Positions 46,579-55,740 are shown, numbered from the stretch's first letter. The stretch: DNA of 64,000 nt from Jeotgalicoccus psychrophilus DSM 19085 (GCF_000425845.1 NZ_AUEF01000007.1:62001-126000), one strand, 5' to 3'. Program-made: numbers and translations. Notes: a model not told the origin generated them from the sequence alone.

Positions 46579-46628
46579 GACTGACAGTTGCTCTCCAAGG
46601 AACATTTCACAGTTCTTCAGTCTTTTTT
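46579..46628 (+). terminator. Branched terminator before pcp
   Basis: GACTGA (46579-46584) pairs with TCAGTC (46617-46622) and an inner AAGGAAC / GTTCTT stem lies just inside, followed by TTTTTT. It could end the DUF418 transcript or be part of a short leader upstream of pcp. I see no T-box or riboswitch core. Confidence 0.5.
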
Positions 46629-46749
46629 ACATAAAAAGACAAAAAACAACCTTCAATACATAGAAATTTCACACTTTTTATACGATTTATGCTACTATTT
46701 ATTTACTTATTACTTTATTCTCTAAGTAATATAAAAAGGATGATAATTT

Positions 46750-47355
46750 ATGAAGACGTTACTATTAACTGGCTACGAACCATTTTTGAAATTTAAAACA
46801 AATCCGACACAGTCTGCCGTGGCAAGTATAGAAGGCAAAGTAATCGGAGATTATAAAATCATCGGCAGGGTTTATCCTGTAGCTTTTAAGGAAATTAATG
46901 CATTGATTGAACAGGATATTGAAACTGTTGAACCTGACGCGATTATTTCTTTAGGGCTGGCAAGCGGCATTTCAAGTATTCATCTTGAGCGTATTGCGAT
47001 TAATACAATTGACGGACGTGAAGATAATACAGGTTTTAAACCTAATGGCGAGAAGATTCATGAGAATGGGGCAGATGGCTTATTTTCAACATTGCCGTTA
47101 AAGCATCTTGAGACAATATTACTGAATGAAAATATTCCTGTAAATATTTCAAACTCAGCTGGTACTTATTTATGCAACAATTTAATGTACAGCGAATTAC
47201 ATTATTTACAGCAGAAACAGCTGGATATTCCAGCAGGTTTTGTGCATGTACCGCCGAGTCATGAAATCGGTATTGCACAGCGTGTACCGAGCTGGTCACA
47301 AGAAGATATTACCCGGGCGGTTCATATTATTATTGAAAACCTGCAGTCAAATTAG
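46750..47355 (+). CDS. pcp: Pyroglutamyl-peptidase I
   Basis: A 201-residue cysteine peptidase (family C15) that removes N-terminal pyroglutamate from peptides, releasing 5-oxoproline. The catalytic triad is visible: Glu80 in HLERIAIN, Cys142 in NSAGTYLCNN and His166 in GFVHVPP. The opening LLTGYEPFLKFKTNP is typical. It follows AAAAGGATG and is 9 bases ahead of nagB. The released 5-oxoproline could feed the pxp operon 15 kb upstream. Confidence 0.96.
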   Translation: MKTLLLTGYEPFLKFKTNPTQSAVASIEGKVIGDYKIIGRVYPVAFKEINALIEQDIETVEPDAIISLGLASGISSIHLERIAINTIDGREDNTGFKPNGEKIHENGADGLFSTLPLKHLETILLNENIPVNISNSAGTYLCNNLMYSELHYLQQKQLDIPAGFVHVPPSHEIGIAQRVPSWSQEDITRAVHIIIENLQSN

Positions 47356-47364
47356 GAGGACATT

Positions 47365-48084
47365 ATGGAGTTAGTAAAAGTTAGCAATTACGAAGAAATG
47401 AGCAAGAAAGCATCGGATATTTTATTTGATGTTATTAAAGAAAATGAAAAACCGGTTATCGGTCTGGCAACGGGTTCAACACCTGAAGGGACTTATGAAG
47501 CACTGGTTAAAAAATTAAACAGCAGCGATGTTGATCAGAACAATATCACTACATTTAATCTCGATGAGTATGCAGGACTGGATAAACACCACGAACAGAG
47601 TTATTCATATTATATGCATGAGAATTTCTTTAACCATGTATCGATACCGGAAGAGAATATTCATTTATTAAATGGTAAAGCTGAAAACTCAGAGACTGAA
47701 GTGAAAGCTTATGAAGAAGCGATCGATGAGTCGGGACTGGATGTTCAGTTACTAGGTATCGGACGCAATGGTCATATTGCATTTAATGAACCAGGTACAC
47801 CTTTTGATTCAGTAACGCATCTCGTTGACTTAACACCCGAAACTATTGAAGATAACTCACGTTTCTTTGATGAACTTGGCGATGTGCCATCTAAAGCATT
47901 TACTATGGGCTTAAACTCAATTATGAAAGCTGAAAAAATTGTCATTCTCGTTTACGGTGAAAATAAAAAAGAAGCGCTCGACGCACTGTTAAGCGGCGAA
48001 GTTACTGAAGACAATCCAGCTTCTGTTTTAAACAATCACAAGGACGTTACAATTATTGCAGATACTGCTGCGATTGGTGAATAA
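47365..48084 (+). CDS. nagB: Glucosamine-6-phosphate deaminase
   Basis: A 239-residue NagB converting glucosamine-6-phosphate to fructose-6-phosphate and ammonia. GLATGSTPEGTYEAL, TFNLDEYAGL, LGIGRNGHIAFNEPG and the C-terminal stretch are conserved. The allosteric C-terminal extension of the E. coli enzyme is absent, as in other Bacillota. nagA is not adjacent. Confidence 0.95.
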   Translation: MELVKVSNYEEMSKKASDILFDVIKENEKPVIGLATGSTPEGTYEALVKKLNSSDVDQNNITTFNLDEYAGLDKHHEQSYSYYMHENFFNHVSIPEENIHLLNGKAENSETEVKAYEEAIDESGLDVQLLGIGRNGHIAFNEPGTPFDSVTHLVDLTPETIEDNSRFFDELGDVPSKAFTMGLNSIMKAEKIVILVYGENKKEALDALLSGEVTEDNPASVLNNHKDVTIIADTAAIGE

Positions 48085-48100
48085 ATTTAAATTATGAGAT

Positions 48101-48136
48101 AATACTTCTAATACATATGTGTTAGGAGTATTTTTT
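48101..48136 (+). terminator. nagB terminator overlapping the next gene's ribosome binding site
   Basis: AATACTTCTAA (48101-48111) pairs with TTAGGAGTATT (48122-48132) and a T-run follows to 48136. The right arm contains the TTAGGAG ribosome binding site of the gene starting at 48137, so the same hairpin would end transcription and hide that site. Confidence 0.75.
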
Positions 48137-48316
48137 ATGAATGAATATAAACAGAAAATGATATATACAGGCGCGATGCTGGTAATATTTTTAATTATCG
48201 CGAACACGATGGTGGAAGTGAACTGGTTTCTGCAGGTAATCGCAGTAATTTTCGCAGGCTATTATATTCTTTACAGCGTAAAATCGCTAAGGGATGAACA
48301 GAAAGATAAAAATTAA
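48137..48316 (+). CDS. Small membrane protein (59 residues)
   Basis: A short protein starting MNEYKQKMIYTGAMLVIFLI, with two hydrophobic segments (about 8-25 and 30-48) and a charged C-terminal end. The ATG directly follows the T-run of the nagB terminator, and the ribosome binding site lies in the terminator stem. An upstream extension to 48119 is unlikely. No family recognised. It has its own strong terminator. Confidence 0.65.
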   Translation: MNEYKQKMIYTGAMLVIFLIIANTMVEVNWFLQVIAVIFAGYYILYSVKSLRDEQKDKN

Positions 48317-48319
48317 AAT

Positions 48320-48360
48320 AACGGCACTGAATTCTAAAATTAGATTTCAGTGCCGTTTTT
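48320..48360 (+). terminator. Terminator of the 59-residue protein gene
   Basis: AACGGCACTGAA (48320-48331) pairs with TTCAGTGCCGTT (48346-48357), followed by T residues. Confidence 0.9.
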
Positions 48361-48385
48361 ATGCGTTTTCAGCTTTATTTATAAT

Positions 48386-48748
48386 TTAAACTTCTTCTGC
48401 CGCTTCTTCAATCTGCTTTTTGATTCGCTGCGGAATCATCACAACTTCTGTTTTAAGATTTTTTGGACGGTAGGTGACATCGATACATTTGTGGAAAAAT
48501 TCAAGGTGTTTAGTATCAATGCACTTCTCAGTTTCCGAATTGGAATCACCGTCATCTGCCTGAATAGAATACCAGTAAAGATAATCTCGATTCCCCATCG
48601 TGTCTCTCATGATTGTTTCTACAAACATTTTTTCGCCATCAAGTGTAAGAAGGGCATCGTTCATATGTTCATTCAGGAATTCCATCCATTGATCGACAAG
48701 TTCTTCTTTATCTTTTTTCACCCTAAATCGTGTTAACTCTACTTGCAT
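48386..48748 (-). CDS. Conserved hypothetical protein, DUF6176-like
   Basis: A 120-residue soluble protein starting MQVELTRFRVKKDKEELVDQ; it resembles a small family I remember as DUF6176, but this is uncertain. MFVETIMRDTMGNRDYLYWYSIQ and the alternating acidic-basic C-terminus give no catalytic motif. A good minus-strand promoter is visible: TTGACA (48802-48807), a 16-base spacer and TATCAT (48780-48785). The ribosome binding site is AAAGGAG. Confidence 0.7.
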   Translation of the reverse strand: MQVELTRFRVKKDKEELVDQWMEFLNEHMNDALLTLDGEKMFVETIMRDTMGNRDYLYWYSIQADDGDSNSETEKCIDTKHLEFFHKCIDVTYRPKNLKTEVVMIPQRIKKQIEEAAEEV

Positions 48749-48779
48749 ATTCAGGACTCCTTTGTTTTTCGTCTACATC

Positions 48780-48807
48780 ATGATACAACATTAAAATGGT
48801 TTGTCAA
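48780..48807 (-). promoter_or_regulatory. Promoter of the DUF6176-like gene
   Basis: On the minus strand TTGACA (48802-48807), a 16-base spacer and TATCAT (48780-48785) precede the gene by about 30 bases. The rest of the gap to 48912 is very AT-rich with no gene. Confidence 0.65.
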
Positions 48808-48911
48808 TGACTATTTAAAATCTTTTTTGAATGTAAAATAAGAGCATATTTTAAAATTAAATAGAAATTTATTTTTAAATATTTTACTGCACAAAAATAC
48901 ATTTTTTAAAT

Positions 48912-48943
48912 AAAAAAACCCCTTCAATTTTAAGGTGAAGGGG
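48912..48943 (-). terminator. Terminator of the NatAB-like exporter operon
   Basis: CCCCTTCA (48919-48926) and TGAAGGGG (48936-48943) form an 8-base stem; on the minus strand it is followed by seven T residues. Confidence 0.88.
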
Positions 48944-48958
48944 ATGATTATGAACAGC

Positions 48959-50161
48959 TTATTTTCTTATTCTTTTAAGATTTTTAATAATACCGCTCTC
49001 TGTCGACAGTACACTTCTCTTATAGACGAAGCCTGCGAGCAAGAGAGTAATAATAATTGTTGCAGTCATAATCGCGATACCGATCAGCATCGGTGTATGA
49101 CCTGTATCGTTAACGAGCAGGCGCAGCGGCATAACGAATGGTGTGAAGAATGGGAAGTAACTTGTAATCGTCACTGCAATATTATCTGCAAATGACATTC
49201 CGCCGAGCGCGATAAAGTACCCGATCATGCTGAGGAATGTTACCGGCATAAGTCCCTGCTGCAGATCTTCCATCCGGTTAATAAATGAACCGAGCATCGC
49301 TGCAACAGACAGATAAAGAATTAATCCGAGAATGACATAGATAATACAGTAAATGACTATTTTCAATGTCTGGTCATTAGTCTCGAGGCCGAACTGCTCG
49401 AGCAGGGCAGTCGTATCAGAAAAATAAAATGCGATCAGACCGCCTGCGGTAATTAAGCCAACTTGTATAACACTGACAGAAATCATGGCGAACACTTTTG
49501 CCATTAAATGCTGCGTCGGACGAATGCTCGATACAATCATTTCTATCACACGTGAAGATTTCTCATTCGCAATTTCCGTCGCAATCTGACTTGCATAGTT
49601 CAGAATAATAATGAACATCAGAATTACCGAGAAGTAGAAAATAATCATATTTAATACATTAGTATCATCGGCACCGGCTGCTTCAAACTCTCCTGAATCA
49701 TCGCCCGCAGCTACTAAGAATTCAACTGGAACCTCCTCGTACACCTGTGCAATTTCTTCTTGACTCAGTTCGAGCGACTGCAGCACATAGGCGCGGTTTG
49801 TCTCGTTTAAGGCAAGCTGTATGTTCTGCTCCTGGGATGTTGAAATCTCTTCATCCATACGCATTTCAGCTTCGAGCGGCTCGGTATTCACAACTTCAAG
49901 CGTTGCATTGCCGTCTGCTTCGACGAGTTCAATCGTTTCATCATAAGACTGCAGTGTCGGTTCGAAGACTGACAGGAAAGACTCATCGGCGTCAACCTGA
50001 AGCATCAGCGCGTCATCTTCAGAATCGAACAGGCCGATAATTTTATCGAGGTTAAACGCGATAAACATTCCTGCAATAATAATCAGTGTTGTAACTAAAA
50101 ATGATTTGGCTTTTAATTTCGAGAAAAAAGTGAGATTAAATGTCGTCATAAATTTATTCAT
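48959..50161 (-). CDS. ABC-2 type exporter permease (NatB-like)
   Basis: A 400-residue membrane protein with one N-terminal helix, a large extracellular domain (about 45-170, acidic) and about five or six C-terminal helices, the NatB/YhaP layout. Relatives export sodium or drugs. The ATG at 50161 overlaps the end of the ATPase gene by eight bases; earlier in-frame GTG is possible. Confidence 0.85.
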   Translation of the reverse strand: MNKFMTTFNLTFFSKLKAKSFLVTTLIIIAGMFIAFNLDKIIGLFDSEDDALMLQVDADESFLSVFEPTLQSYDETIELVEADGNATLEVVNTEPLEAEMRMDEEISTSQEQNIQLALNETNRAYVLQSLELSQEEIAQVYEEVPVEFLVAAGDDSGEFEAAGADDTNVLNMIIFYFSVILMFIIILNYASQIATEIANEKSSRVIEMIVSSIRPTQHLMAKVFAMISVSVIQVGLITAGGLIAFYFSDTTALLEQFGLETNDQTLKIVIYCIIYVILGLILYLSVAAMLGSFINRMEDLQQGLMPVTFLSMIGYFIALGGMSFADNIAVTITSYFPFFTPFVMPLRLLVNDTGHTPMLIGIAIMTATIIITLLLAGFVYKRSVLSTESGIIKNLKRIRK

Positions 50162-51053
50162 AATCACGACCTACTTTCGCGATAAAGATATCATTTAACG
50201 ATGGCTCATTGACTTGGAATCGTTTAAAGTAGCCGATATCAGTAATACGGTTATAAATATCTTCCGCATATTTTTCTTCGGCAATTTTAATGACTGATTT
50301 ATTTCTTATCTGTTTCATTTCAAGAACTCCCGGCATATCTTTAACGAACGAAATATCATGTTCACCTTCGATAATTATTTCTTTTTGGCCGAAGTCTTTT
50401 TTAATCTGGTCGATATTGCCGCTGACTATCTGTTTGCCGCGGTCGAGTATGCATAATTCTTCGCATAGCTCTTCAACATGTTCCATACGGTGGGTACTGA
50501 AAATAATAGTGGAGCCCTGGGCATTCAACTCTTTTACCGCATCTTTCAGCATTTCAACATTAATGGGATCGAGTCCGCTGAACGGCTCATCGAGAATGAT
50601 CAGCTCGGGGTTATGTATTATAGAAGCGATCAGCTGGATTTTCTGCTGGTTCCCTTTAGACAGTTTTTCAATTTTTTTAAATTTGTTTTCGGTTACTTTA
50701 AAACGTTCAAGCCAGTAATCCAGTGCTTTATTAGCTTCTTTTTTTGACATTCCTTTTAACTCGGCTAAATAAAGGACTTGTTCTGATACTTTTAATTTTG
50801 GGTGCAGTCCGCGTTCTTCGGGCAAGTAGCCGATTTTATTCGTCATATGATATCCGATAGTCTCATTATTATATAAAATGGTGCCTGACGTCGGTGTGAG
50901 CAGTTTTAAAATCATACGGAACGTTGTCGTCTTCCCGGCACCGTTACCGCCGAGAAAACCGTACATGCTTCCTGCCGGCACATTGATGTTAATTGAATCC
51001 ACAGCTGTTTGTTCTCCGAATACTTTTGTAATATTCGTAATTTCCAGAGTCAT
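50154..51053 (-). CDS. ABC exporter ATPase (NatA-like)
   Basis: A 299-residue ATPase with Walker A GGNGAGKTT, the LSKGNQQK signature variant of NatA/YhaQ-type ATPases, Walker B LIILDEPFSGLD and an H-loop (STHRMEH). The start at 51053 (MTLEITNITK) follows AAGGGGGAA; the longer frame upstream is an artefact. It pairs with the permease in one operon, divergent from the next exporter. Confidence 0.9.
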   Translation of the reverse strand: MTLEITNITKVFGEQTAVDSININVPAGSMYGFLGGNGAGKTTTFRMILKLLTPTSGTILYNNETIGYHMTNKIGYLPEERGLHPKLKVSEQVLYLAELKGMSKKEANKALDYWLERFKVTENKFKKIEKLSKGNQQKIQLIASIIHNPELIILDEPFSGLDPINVEMLKDAVKELNAQGSTIIFSTHRMEHVEELCEELCILDRGKQIVSGNIDQIKKDFGQKEIIIEGEHDISFVKDMPGVLEMKQIRNKSVIKIAEEKYAEDIYNRITDIGYFKRFQVNEPSLNDIFIAKVGRDYE

Positions 51054-51151
51054 AATATTCCCCCTTAACTTTGTTAAATTAAGTTTACCATAATGCTTAA
51101 ACAGACAAAAATCGTTATAATGTAAGTTGGGTTTATGAGAGGGGCGGAAAT

Positions 51152-52891
51152 TTGAATAATAATGAAGAAAAAGCATCATTCAAAAAGTTTATTAATTTAA
51201 TAAAAAGTACCAATGTGAAAAAAGGGTTATTCTATACAGGTGTTCTGCTGACGCTGATAGGCACCATCGGTTCGTTAATCGTTCCGCTTCTGACACAGAT
51301 GTTTATCGACGGCTTCAATACTGACCTGATTACAGCACCTCTTGTCGTTTTAATTATCGGTGTATTTTTAGGGAGCGCAGTCATCGACGGCATATCGTAC
51401 TACATGCTCGCTAAAATAGGGCAGACCGTCGTCCGGAGTTTACGCGAAATGGTCTGGGAGAAGTTCCTTAAACTGCCGGTGAGCTATTTCGATAAAACTA
51501 AAAGCGGTGAGTCAGTCAGCCGTGTCGTTAACGATACGAGCATTATTCAGAATCTGATTACGAGTCATTTTCCGCAATTAATCAGCGGGATTTTAAGTGT
51601 TGCGGGCTCGGTCATTATCTTGTTTTTCCTCGACTGGAAACTGACGTTAATCATGTTCGTCTCACTGCCAATTTCGATTGCGGTTATTATGCCGCTCGGC
51701 AGCCGTATGCAGAAAATATCGAAAAAGCTCCAGGATGAGACAGCTGTTTTTACCGGCTCTATACAGGAAACATTGAGTGAAATTCGGTTAATGAAATCAT
51801 TTAATGCAGAAAGCTACGAACAGGAAAAAGGCAGCCGTGGTATTAACCAGCTGTATAAATACGGTATGAAAGAAGCGGTCATTAACGCATTGCTGTCACC
51901 GATTATGTATACGATTATGATGTTTGTGATTATACTCGTTATCGGCTACGGCGGACTCAGAGTGGCTGACGGCACAATGACTATCGGTACACTTGTTGCT
52001 TTCTTACTGTATTTATTCCAGATTATTATGCCGATGACCATGTTTGCGATGTTCTTTACAGAGTATAATAAAGCACTTGGTGCAACGGGAAGAATTATCG
52101 GCATACTGGATATGGAAGATGAAAAACCCGGGAATATGGACAGTGCGGAATTATCATATAAGACGCTTCGCTTCAATGATGTGTCTTTTGGATATGACGA
52201 TACTCCTGTGCTTGAAAACATTTCGTTTGCCGCGAATAACAATCAAAAAATTGCATTTGTCGGTCCAAGCGGCAGCGGGAAATCTACAGTATTTTCTCTG
52301 ATTGAACGTTATTATTCTGTATGGAATGGTGAAATTACAGTAGATAATATTAATATCGAAGACATTCCGCTCGGGGACTACCGAAGCGGTATCGGCTATG
52401 TTGCACAGGAAAGTGCAATCGTGTCCGGAACAATCAGGGAAAATATTACGTACGGACTGAAGACCGGTCAATATAATGACGAAGATATAGACCGGGCGGT
52501 GAAACAGTCTTACACGAGCGAGTTTATTAACGAGCTGCCTGCAGGACTGGAGACGGAAGTCGGCGAACGCGGTGTGAAACTGTCCGGCGGACAGCGTCAG
52601 CGTATCGGTATTGCCCGTGCATTTTTACGCAATCCGAAAATTCTAATGCTGGATGAGGCAACTGCAAGCCTCGACTCACAGTCGGAAAAATATGTCGGGG
52701 AAGCATTGAATGAACTGATGGCCGGCAGAACTGTACTCGTTATCGCACATCGTTTGTCGACGATTGTGAATTCGGATAAAATATACTTTATCGACAGCGG
52801 ACACCTGACAGGTGAGGGCACGCATGAAGAACTAATAGCATCTCACGAGATGTATAAAGCATTTACAGAACAGCAATTTGGAGAAGATTAG
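51152..52891 (+). CDS. ABC exporter, fused membrane and ATPase domains
   Basis: A 579-residue half-transporter with six helices (about 25-310) and an ATPase domain: Walker A GPSGSGKST, signature LSGGQRQRIGIARAF, Walker B ILMLDEATASLD and H-loop IAHRLST. It resembles multidrug or bacteriocin exporters such as BmrA/LmrA types. TTG at 51152 behind GAGAGGGGCGG is the likely start; the only nearby ATG is out of frame. The promoter would lie in the 98 bases shared with the NatAB-like operon. Confidence 0.9.
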   Translation: MNNNEEKASFKKFINLIKSTNVKKGLFYTGVLLTLIGTIGSLIVPLLTQMFIDGFNTDLITAPLVVLIIGVFLGSAVIDGISYYMLAKIGQTVVRSLREMVWEKFLKLPVSYFDKTKSGESVSRVVNDTSIIQNLITSHFPQLISGILSVAGSVIILFFLDWKLTLIMFVSLPISIAVIMPLGSRMQKISKKLQDETAVFTGSIQETLSEIRLMKSFNAESYEQEKGSRGINQLYKYGMKEAVINALLSPIMYTIMMFVIILVIGYGGLRVADGTMTIGTLVAFLLYLFQIIMPMTMFAMFFTEYNKALGATGRIIGILDMEDEKPGNMDSAELSYKTLRFNDVSFGYDDTPVLENISFAANNNQKIAFVGPSGSGKSTVFSLIERYYSVWNGEITVDNINIEDIPLGDYRSGIGYVAQESAIVSGTIRENITYGLKTGQYNDEDIDRAVKQSYTSEFINELPAGLETEVGERGVKLSGGQRQRIGIARAFLRNPKILMLDEATASLDSQSEKYVGEALNELMAGRTVLVIAHRLSTIVNSDKIYFIDSGHLTGEGTHEELIASHEMYKAFTEQQFGED

Positions 52892-52905
52892 AGGCAGTAT
52901 ATTTT

Positions 52906-53454
52906 ATGGGTATTTTATTTGAAGCATTTCAGCCGGTGATTCCGATATTTGTAATGATTTTTATGCTGATTACAGTCGTTACGCTGATGATTAATATAAA
53001 ACACGGATATCATCTGGATTCCATTTCTAAAAAGATTAAATATTTATCGGTCATCGGTTTGACGATGAGTCTGGTCGGTATCTCCCTCGTGACGCTGATG
53101 CCGACTTCAAATGACAGTGATATCGTCCAGCTGACACCTTTTGAAAGCATTAAAGATTTGTGGTATTTTGCGACGACAGAGGCACTGATTAACAGTGTGC
53201 TGATGAATATTGTTCTGTTTATTCCCGCAGCGTTCTTTCTGTATATTATTATTAGGAAAGAACTGCTCACGACAATTTTATGTATGCTGCTGTCGGTGTT
53301 TATCGAAACAACACAGTATCTTCTGCCGATTGGCAGAATTACGAGCATCGATGATATTATTTTAAATTCCATTGGCGGAATTGCCGGAGTTATACTCGGT
53401 GTTATATTTTTAAAGTTTAAAGATGTTTATTATGTGCTCTTTGGTGGTAAGTAG
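52906..53454 (+). CDS. VanZ-like family membrane protein
   Basis: A 182-residue protein with five helices and the VanZ-like core: LMPTSND loop, LTPFESIKD, NIVLFIPAAFFLYII, SVFIETTQYLLPIGRITSIDDIILNSIGGIAG. VanZ-like proteins have been linked to low-level resistance to lipoglycopeptides such as teicoplanin, but most members are uncharacterised. It is 14 bases after the ABC exporter and likely co-transcribed. Confidence 0.85.
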   Translation: MGILFEAFQPVIPIFVMIFMLITVVTLMINIKHGYHLDSISKKIKYLSVIGLTMSLVGISLVTLMPTSNDSDIVQLTPFESIKDLWYFATTEALINSVLMNIVLFIPAAFFLYIIIRKELLTTILCMLLSVFIETTQYLLPIGRITSIDDIILNSIGGIAGVILGVIFLKFKDVYYVLFGGK

Positions 53455-53485
53455 TAAAGAACATATAAAAAAGGGGATGTTGTCT

Positions 53486-53872
53486 ATGTACAACAAATTA
53501 AAACACATAGAGGGCGTTAATTTATTGCCAAAAGAAGTAGTAGGACCGGCGCTGGTAGGGTCAGTGGAGTATTTTGATGGGGAGAAAAGTACATACCACG
53601 GATCATTAGTTGCGACGACTCACAGATTGTTTCTGAATCTTGAAGATAATGATCTAGTCTGCGTAGAAGAAATCAGTTTTGAGAACATTACACGGGTGAC
53701 GGTTGAAGAACTGCTGCTGGTTGGGCATATTTTCCATATATGGCAGGACGACAAGCTGCTGATCAGCATTAAGAGTATTTCTGAAGGGAAGCTGGATAAG
53801 TTTCTGGAATTTTATTATAAATACAAAGCACAGCATCAAGCAGATACTGTAAATAAAGAAGCATTTGCTTAA
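53486..53872 (+). CDS. PH-like domain protein
   Basis: A 128-residue protein resembling bacterial PH or YokE-like domains: LVGSVEYFDG, a turn to LVATTHRLFLNL and the FENITRVTVEELLLVGH strand pattern, then a C-terminal helix. No signal peptide. The ATG at 53486 follows AAAAAGGGG; a longer start overlapping the VanZ-like gene is unlikely. Likely co-transcribed with the VanZ-like gene. Confidence 0.65.
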   Translation: MYNKLKHIEGVNLLPKEVVGPALVGSVEYFDGEKSTYHGSLVATTHRLFLNLEDNDLVCVEEISFENITRVTVEELLLVGHIFHIWQDDKLLISIKSISEGKLDKFLEFYYKYKAQHQADTVNKEAFA

Positions 53873-53876
53873 ACGA

Positions 53877-53903
53877 AAAGCCGGGTATCCCCCGGCTTTT
53901 TTT
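53877..53903 (+). terminator. Terminator of the ABC exporter-VanZ-PH operon
   Basis: AAAAGCCGGG (53877-53886) pairs with CCCGGCTTTT across a five-base loop, followed by T residues. Confidence 0.92.
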
Positions 53904-53941
53904 ATGTGTATAATGGCGGTATCAATAGTGAAGGTGACGAG

Positions 53942-54874
53942 ATGAAACTAAAATTTATGATGCTGCTGACAGCAGTACTGATACTGACCGGCTGTTCAAG
54001 CTTTAGAGAAATTGATGTATCAGATGACGGCGAAGTAAGAAGAATTACGACAGAAGATACAAATGAGATTGATATTCCTGTCAGTCCAAAAAATATTGTG
54101 CTGTTCCGCTCGATTGACCCGGGAAACGCGTCTCTATTGGGATTTAATGTAAGCGGTGTTAACGAAGGACTGGAAAATAACAGTACAATTGAAGATGCCT
54201 ACGGCAGAGAAGTGACGTATCTTGAGCCGGGAGATCTTGAATCGCTTAAAGAAATTAATCCGGACTTAATCGTTACATACTCTCCGGATGAGTATTTTGA
54301 AGAATATCAGGAAATAGCACCGTCAATCAGGATTACTTATTCTTCAGGTATTATGAGTCCGTTTAGCCCGCGTGTGTATTTAACGCAGCTGTATTATTTA
54401 GGGGTTATATTAAATAAAGAGGATGAAGCGAACAAAATCGGCGATGAGTGGGAAGCTGAGACAACGGTCTTAAAAAGAGGTCTCACTGAACAGGTGGACG
54501 AGAAGAAAGCACTCGTTGCTGTAGAGAATGAGGATGGCTATCTGCTTTACAATGAATATATGAGCTACGGTACTGAAGCAGTTTACGATGTACTCGGATT
54601 CCAAATGGACGAGGCAGCTAAAGATGATGTTCAAGATAGTTTGTTCGATTTAAAACAGCCTGAAGACTTCGGGTCATTTGAAGCGGATTATATGTTCGTC
54701 AATGTTGAAAATCCGAATGATGATAATATTCGGAATGAATTTTCGGAAGCGCTCGGTATACCTCTAGAGAATGTTATTTTATTAAACAGCGATGATTATA
54801 TTACAAATGATTTAATATCAATAAAAAATCAGACGGAGTATATTGTCGATAAAGTAAATGAGGCAGGTGAATGA
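53942..54874 (+). CDS. Fe(III)-siderophore-type binding lipoprotein (FecB/FhuD-like)
   Basis: A 310-residue lipoprotein with signal peptide and lipobox LTGC (Cys about residue 18). The body shows the periplasmic-binding fold of iron-complex receptors (IVLFRSIDPGNASLLGFNV, SLKEINPDLIVTYSPDEY). No permease is adjacent. The start at 53942 follows GGTGACGAG. It is followed immediately by an M23-type protein and CapA-like protein, so the three may be one unit. Iron is the family expectation, but ligand is not proven. Confidence 0.82.
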   Translation: MKLKFMMLLTAVLILTGCSSFREIDVSDDGEVRRITTEDTNEIDIPVSPKNIVLFRSIDPGNASLLGFNVSGVNEGLENNSTIEDAYGREVTYLEPGDLESLKEINPDLIVTYSPDEYFEEYQEIAPSIRITYSSGIMSPFSPRVYLTQLYYLGVILNKEDEANKIGDEWEAETTVLKRGLTEQVDEKKALVAVENEDGYLLYNEYMSYGTEAVYDVLGFQMDEAAKDDVQDSLFDLKQPEDFGSFEADYMFVNVENPNDDNIRNEFSEALGIPLENVILLNSDDYITNDLISIKNQTEYIVDKVNEAGE

Positions 54875-54875
54875 A

Positions 54876-55739
54876 ATGTCAGCAATTTATCCGGAAGAAC
54901 TTGGATTTTATTTTAATCAGGAAAAATTTGAAGAGATATACTTTCAGACTGTAAAAGGATATCAGGACGTGATGCCCTTGAACCAGTTTAAAAAAGAAGC
55001 GGCAGCTTTTCATGAAGGCACCGGGGATTTTAAATTGTTTAAATACAATCAGCTCGAGCCGGGCATAAAGCGCTACAGCTATGTGGATAATCAGACCATG
55101 CGCATGATAACTGCTGCATTTTCAAACGAGCGGGATATCGTCGGGCTGCAGTTTGGCATGCTGGACAAATTTAATACCGATCATATTTATACAGAAAAAG
55201 AGTATGTACTGCCTTTTAGAACAGAATGGTTTGTATTATGGGGCGGCAGCAATAACTTTTGGAATTACCACTATCCGCACGAGTCCCAGCGCTATGCTTA
55301 TGATTTTATCATCAAAAAAGACGGCAGACCGTACGAGGGCAGTGGGGAACATTTAAACGACCATTACGGTTACGGTGAAGCGGTCACAGCACCAGGCACT
55401 GGAACAGTGGTTAAAGTATATGACGGCGTGGCTGATAATGCACCGTTCTCGATGAATATGGAACAGCCGGAAGGCAATGCGATTGTAATTAAGCACGGGG
55501 AAGCTGAATATTCCCTGCTTGCCCATCTAAAAGAAGATTCGATATTAGTGTCAGAAGGAAGCGAAGTGCGTCCCGGTGATCTTATCGCGGCATGCGGCAA
55601 CAGCGGGGCAAGCGATACACCGCATCTGCACTTTCATGTAATGGATGCGCCAATACCTGAAAAAGGACTGTCGATTCGAATTAGATTTGCAGAATTAAAT
55701 TTTGAACCAAAACAGGGAGATACTTTACGGGGTGAATAA
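54876..55739 (+). CDS. M23 (lysostaphin-type) peptidase-domain protein
   Basis: A 287-residue protein with a C-terminal M23 domain: GYGEAVTAPGTGTVVKVYDG, GNAIVIKHGEAEYSLLAHL, GDLIAACGNSGASDTPHLHFHV. The HxH pair of zinc ligands is intact, but the first ligand region reads SQRYAYDF, where the usual His of H-x3-D is Arg. The N-terminal half (about 1-110) resembles DUF3887-like domains. No signal peptide is visible. ATG at 54876 follows GGCAGGTGA. It lies two bases before the end of the lipoprotein gene and one base before the CapA-like gene. Confidence 0.8.
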   Translation: MSAIYPEELGFYFNQEKFEEIYFQTVKGYQDVMPLNQFKKEAAAFHEGTGDFKLFKYNQLEPGIKRYSYVDNQTMRMITAAFSNERDIVGLQFGMLDKFNTDHIYTEKEYVLPFRTEWFVLWGGSNNFWNYHYPHESQRYAYDFIIKKDGRPYEGSGEHLNDHYGYGEAVTAPGTGTVVKVYDGVADNAPFSMNMEQPEGNAIVIKHGEAEYSLLAHLKEDSILVSEGSEVRPGDLIAACGNSGASDTPHLHFHVMDAPIPEKGLSIRIRFAELNFEPKQGDTLRGE

Positions 55740-55740
55740 T

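Noticed and set aside
46579-46628. Leader riboswitch of pcp
   Set aside because: Only a branched terminator is seen; no conserved riboswitch core.
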